A stretch of 64,000 nucleotides of DNA from Lacinutrix himadriensis (lineage in GTDB: Bacteria > Bacteroidota > Bacteroidia > Flavobacteriales > Flavobacteriaceae). The notes under the pieces are model-generated. The model was not told the origin of the DNA, searched no databases, and saw only the letters and a program-made list of their open reading frames with translations. The position numbers and the translations under genes were made by a program. Of the stretch, positions 60,861-64,000 are shown piece after piece. Location of the stretch: assembly GCF_001418105.1 (NCBI RefSeq), contig NZ_LIQI01000024.1, positions 236,591 to 300,590 on the forward strand, written 5' to 3'. Positions within the stretch are counted from its first letter, which is position 1, and each line of letters begins with the position of its first letter.

Positions 60861-61018
60861 GTAAAAAAGGGATTTGTACAAATATAGGAATGCGTTTATA
60901 AAAAGTACTTAAAGTGCCTAAAGTATTTAAAGCTATAGCTAATTAAAGTTTTTCAACGCACCTTTTAATATTAAGGATTTTTTTTAGTTTCAATCAACTT
61001 CAACTTCACCAGAGGTGC

Positions 61019-61618
61019 TTATACCTTTAAACGTAATTGTTCGGGTAATAGTCGGAAAGATTTTCTGTGATATTTGGTGATTCCGTATTTTCTAATCGCT
61101 TCTCTATGTTCTTTGGTTGGATAGCCTTTGTTTTGTTTCCAATTATACATCGGGAATTCTTCATGAATTTTATTCATATACGCATCTCTATACGTTTTTG
61201 CTAAAACCGAAGCTGCAGCAATACTTAGAAATTTCCCGTCTCCTTTTATAATGGTTTCATGCGGAATACCTGGATAAGGTTTAAACCTATTTCCATCTAC
61301 AATAATAAAGTTAGGAACCTGTTTTAAATTCGCAATAGATTTGTGCATGGCCAAAATGGAAGCGTTTAGAATGTTTATTTCATCTATTTCCTCTTGAAAA
61401 ACATGAGCAAAACCAAAACAGATAGCCTCCGTTTCTATAATTGGTTGCAATAAATCGCGCTTTTTTTCGCTTAATTGCTTCGAGTCATTAAGTATTTTGT
61501 TTTTAAAATTATCTGGTAAAATTACAGCAGCAGCAGTAACAGGGCCAGCCAAACAACCTCTTCCAGCTTCGTCTGTTCCACATTCTAATTTTAGTTTCGA
61601 GTAATTTATTTTTAGCAT
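61019..61618 (-). CDS. rnhB: Ribonuclease HII
   Basis: 199 aa. All four acidic catalytic residues are visible: D16-E17 in [16 protein letters not shown]108 in FIIVDGNRF and D127 in [23 protein letters not shown]. It cuts RNA of RNA-DNA hybrids and removes ribonucleotides from DNA. The start at 61618 places the conserved core at the usual distance. Upstream of it, divergently, is the putative porin. Confidence 0.96.
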   Translation of the reverse strand: MLKINYSKLKLECGTDEAGRGCLAGPVTAAAVILPDNFKNKILNDSKQLSEKKRDLLQPIIETEAICFGFAHVFQEEIDEINILNASILAMHKSIANLKQVPNFIIVDGNRFKPYPGIPHETIIKGDGKFLSIAAASVLAKTYRDAYMNKIHEEFPMYNWKQNKGYPTKEHREAIRKYGITKYHRKSFRLLPEQLRLKV

Positions 61619-61749
61619 TTAAGTAATTGTTAAGAATAACAAGTTGTTATAAATTGTAATATTGTAATTCATACCTATTAGATATTTTCTATTTTTGGCA
61701 AAAAATAGACAAGTCGGCTTTAGGTTGTTGCAAGGTCTAAAAAATAATT

Positions 61750-63726
61750 ATGAAGCAAAAAATTCTGATATTCTTTTTACTAAGTGTTTTCCATTTTGGG
61801 TATTCGCAAGTTTCGCCAAAACCACAAATAGAAAAAAGTGTAAATAAAAGTGACGCCCAACAAAACAGAGCTAATGATACTTTGTCTACGGGATCTAATA
61901 GAGAGTCTAAGACTGTAAAGGACCAGAAAGCTAAAATTCAAGACTATGTAATCATCTCACATAAAAGAGATACCGTACATGTAGATACTACACTATCCAT
62001 TAAAAAGGAATATAAATTTAATTACTTACGAAAAGACAACTTTGAATTGTTGCCATTTTCTAATGTTGGCCAGACCTATAATAGACTTGCATATAGTTTT
62101 AATAGTGATAAACTCATGCCTCTATTCGGTGCAAGAGCAAGACACTTTAATTATATGGAAATTGAAGACATAAACTATTACCGGGTACCAACACCATTTA
62201 CAGAACTATATTATAAGACTGCTTTTTCCCAAGGACAACAAGTAGATGCTTTTTTTACCGTAAATACTTCGCCGCAATTAAATATTTCTTTGGCGTATAA
62301 AGGCTTGCGTTCTTTAGGTAAATACCAGCACATATTAACCAGTACGGGAAATTTTAGATTTACTACAAGTTATAATACAAAAGACAAAAGATATATTGCT
62401 AATGCACACTTTGTTGCGCAAGACCTTTTTAATGAAGAAAATGGCGGACTGCAAGAAGATAATGTCGCATATTTTGAAGCTGGCGATCCAGAATTTTCAG
62501 ATAGAGGTGTTTTAGAAGTTAATTTTGAAGATGCCGAAAGTATCTTAAAAGGAAAACGTTTTCACTTAGATCATAAATACATTATAACAAACGCTAAAGA
62601 TTCTTTAGCATCAAACACTTTAAGTGTCGGACATATTATTTCTTTTGAAGATAAGTACTTTGAGTTCAATCAAGATGATGAAACCGATTACTTTGGCGAG
62701 TCCTTTAGAACATCCGCTTTAAAAAAACGAGTTACGCTAGAAAATTTTTACAACCAAGTACATGTAAATTATACCAATAAAACCCTTGGAGCATTGCAGT
62801 TTAATGTAAGTCATAACGATTATAATTACGGATATGATAATGTTGTAATCTTAAACGGAAACAGAATAACCAATAGAATAACCGGACAAATACTAGCAAT
62901 AGGAGGTGCGTATAAAAAGAACTTTAACAAGTTTCAATTAGATGCAGAAATAGGAGCAAACATATCTGGAGATTTTAATGGTAATTTCTTAACCGCAAAA
63001 GCAACCTATCCTATTAATGAAGATGCAGTAGTTAGCGCAAAATTGAACACCAACTCCAAAGCACCTAATTACAATTTCCAATTATATCAAAGCGATTATA
63101 TAAACTATAACTGGGAAAACAAATTCAACAATACCCAAACACAAGAAATAGAATTGCAATTGCAATCCAATAAAATAGCAGATGTCTCTTTGAGCGTTTC
63201 TTCTATAGACAATTATACCTACTTTAAAAGTAATCCAACAGATAGCTTAATTAAACCGTATCAAAATAATGCTACCATAAATTACTTTAAGCTAAAAGTC
63301 GAAAAAGAAATCACCTTTAAAAAGTTAGGCTTAGCAAACACTATATTATATCAAAACGTAAAAGACGAAAACAATACCTTAAATGTGCCAGAGTTTGTAA
63401 TGCGTAATACTTTATACTATGCAAATACATTCTTTAATAATGAGCTGTTCCTGCAAACCGGAATCACCTTCAGCTATTTCTCTAAATACTATATGAATGG
63501 TTATGATCCCGTTTTAGCAGAACTATACGTGCAAGACCAAAAAGAATACGGCGCATTCCCAAGATTAGACTTCTTTATAAATGCCAAAATTCGTCAAGCA
63601 AGAATCTATTTAAAAGCAGAACACTTTAATTCAGCATGGACTGGGTACGATTATTACTCTGCACCAAACTATCCATATAGAGATTTCGCCGTACGTTTCG
63701 GTGTGGTGTGGAATTTCTTTTTATAA
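61750..63726 (+). CDS. Putative porin (outer-membrane beta-barrel)
   Basis: 658 aa. Signal peptide MKQKILIFFLLSVFHFGYSQ; a polar region (VNKSDAQQNRANDTLSTGSNRESK); then a large domain of alternating strands with aromatic girdles (FNYMEIEDINYYRVPTPFTELYYKTAFSQGQQVDAFFTVNTSPQLNISLAYKGLRSLGKYQHILTSTGNFRF) ending in RFGVVWNFFL, an aromatic C-terminus as in outer-membrane proteins. It matches what is annotated as putative porin in Bacteroidetes. Divergent from rnhB; a dispersed repeat element follows the stop. Confidence 0.85.
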   Translation: MKQKILIFFLLSVFHFGYSQVSPKPQIEKSVNKSDAQQNRANDTLSTGSNRESKTVKDQKAKIQDYVIISHKRDTVHVDTTLSIKKEYKFNYLRKDNFELLPFSNVGQTYNRLAYSFNSDKLMPLFGARARHFNYMEIEDINYYRVPTPFTELYYKTAFSQGQQVDAFFTVNTSPQLNISLAYKGLRSLGKYQHILTSTGNFRFTTSYNTKDKRYIANAHFVAQDLFNEENGGLQEDNVAYFEAGDPEFSDRGVLEVNFEDAESILKGKRFHLDHKYIITNAKDSLASNTLSVGHIISFEDKYFEFNQDDETDYFGESFRTSALKKRVTLENFYNQVHVNYTNKTLGALQFNVSHNDYNYGYDNVVILNGNRITNRITGQILAIGGAYKKNFNKFQLDAEIGANISGDFNGNFLTAKATYPINEDAVVSAKLNTNSKAPNYNFQLYQSDYINYNWENKFNNTQTQEIELQLQSNKIADVSLSVSSIDNYTYFKSNPTDSLIKPYQNNATINYFKLKVEKEITFKKLGLANTILYQNVKDENNTLNVPEFVMRNTLYYANTFFNNELFLQTGITFSYFSKYYMNGYDPVLAELYVQDQKEYGAFPRLDFFINAKIRQARIYLKAEHFNSAWTGYDYYSAPNYPYRDFAVRFGVVWNFFL

Positions 63727-63732
63727 TTTTCA

Positions 63733-63899
63733 GGGCGTTACCATACTTAACCTGTAGTTAAGTATGGTCAGGCTATCCGCTATATCTTTTTGTATCCTTA
63801 TTATAATAGAGAAGAAGCGTCCTATATATAAGGAGGGTTATTAATTAAAGTATAGGTTTCATTACTACCAAAAAGGATGTCGCTACTATCCTTAACGCG
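63733..63899 (+). repeat. Dispersed element, GGGCGTTACC...CTTAACGCG (copy 3)
   Basis: Starts GGGCGTTACC, then an ACCATACTTAAC / GTTAAGTATGGT hairpin, GGTCAGGCTATCCGCTATAT, a long insert, AAAAAGGATGTCGC and CTACTATCCTTAACGCG. The fullest of the three copies in the window. The remaining 100 bases to the window end show no gene. Confidence 0.65.
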
Positions 63900-64000
63900 A
63901 ATCCCAAGAAACAAGCAGTATATTTCAAAAAAACTTTGCGTTATAAATAGCTGAAAATAAGCCCTTAGAAAGGCTCAAAAAAAATAATCAAAAAAAAAAT

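Overview
This is an AT-rich chromosomal window from a member of the Bacteroidetes, most likely a marine-type Flavobacteriaceae. The basis is the large adhesins with Bacteroidetes-style type IX secretion (T9SS) C-terminal tails, many SCxx lipoproteins, the fused E1 of a branched-chain 2-oxoacid dehydrogenase, the long Bacteroidetes form of urocanate hydratase, and dispersed GTCATTCCGAGCG-type repeats. The genus assignment is inference. I see no rRNA, tRNA, CRISPR array, transposase or phage module.

Layout. 0-6.6 kb: end of a DUF1569 gene, a broken GIY-YIG nuclease, a crotonase/PaaY-like trio, and the E2 and fused E1 of a 2-oxoacid dehydrogenase. 6.6-9.8 kb: a DUF4136 lipoprotein, hutU with a hidden 57-aa cysteine-rich gene before it, and a small HExxH protein. 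9.8-20.7 kb: two tandem, related giant T9SS adhesins, separated by a decayed copy of the start of the next gene. 20.8-23.9 kb: a PLP deaminase, a LysM glucosaminidase lipoprotein and hemL. 23.9-34.4 kb: envelope and stress-like genes (Spy-like, YiaA, DUF2157/GDYXXLXY, FN3-diheme cytochrome, secreted M28 peptidase, two YceI proteins, and a TonB-like protein divergent from a membrane-tethered winged-helix protein). 34.5-47.7 kb: housekeeping and mixed genes (lysS, a Pmp3-like protein, lipB, an FKBP, FucU-like, an APC permease, a TraB-like lipoprotein, DinB, a frameshifted M28 peptidase, a ModF-like ABC protein and a nucleoid-associated protein).

47.7-58.4 kb is the most interesting part. It holds an ECF-type sigma factor overlapping a membrane-bound, TPR-bearing anti-sigma-like protein. 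Around them are mostly single genes, each with its own promoter and terminator: a collagen-repeat lipoprotein, a small beta-barrel, a DUF4412 protein, a lipoprotein with a caspase/legumain-like His-Cys dyad, a 114-aa protein, and a lipoprotein followed by a TPR-CHAT protease. Eight sites here, including one before the sigma gene and one driving a probable small RNA, carry the same bipartite element, TGTTAACC, exactly 15 bases, then YATTAA. I read it as the promoter recognised by this sigma factor, so the region looks like a compact, self-contained sigma regulon carrying two clan-CD-type proteases.

58.4-64 kb: a large propeller-like lipoprotein, rnhB, a putative porin, and one of three copies of a dispersed GGGCGTTACC...CTTAACGCG element.
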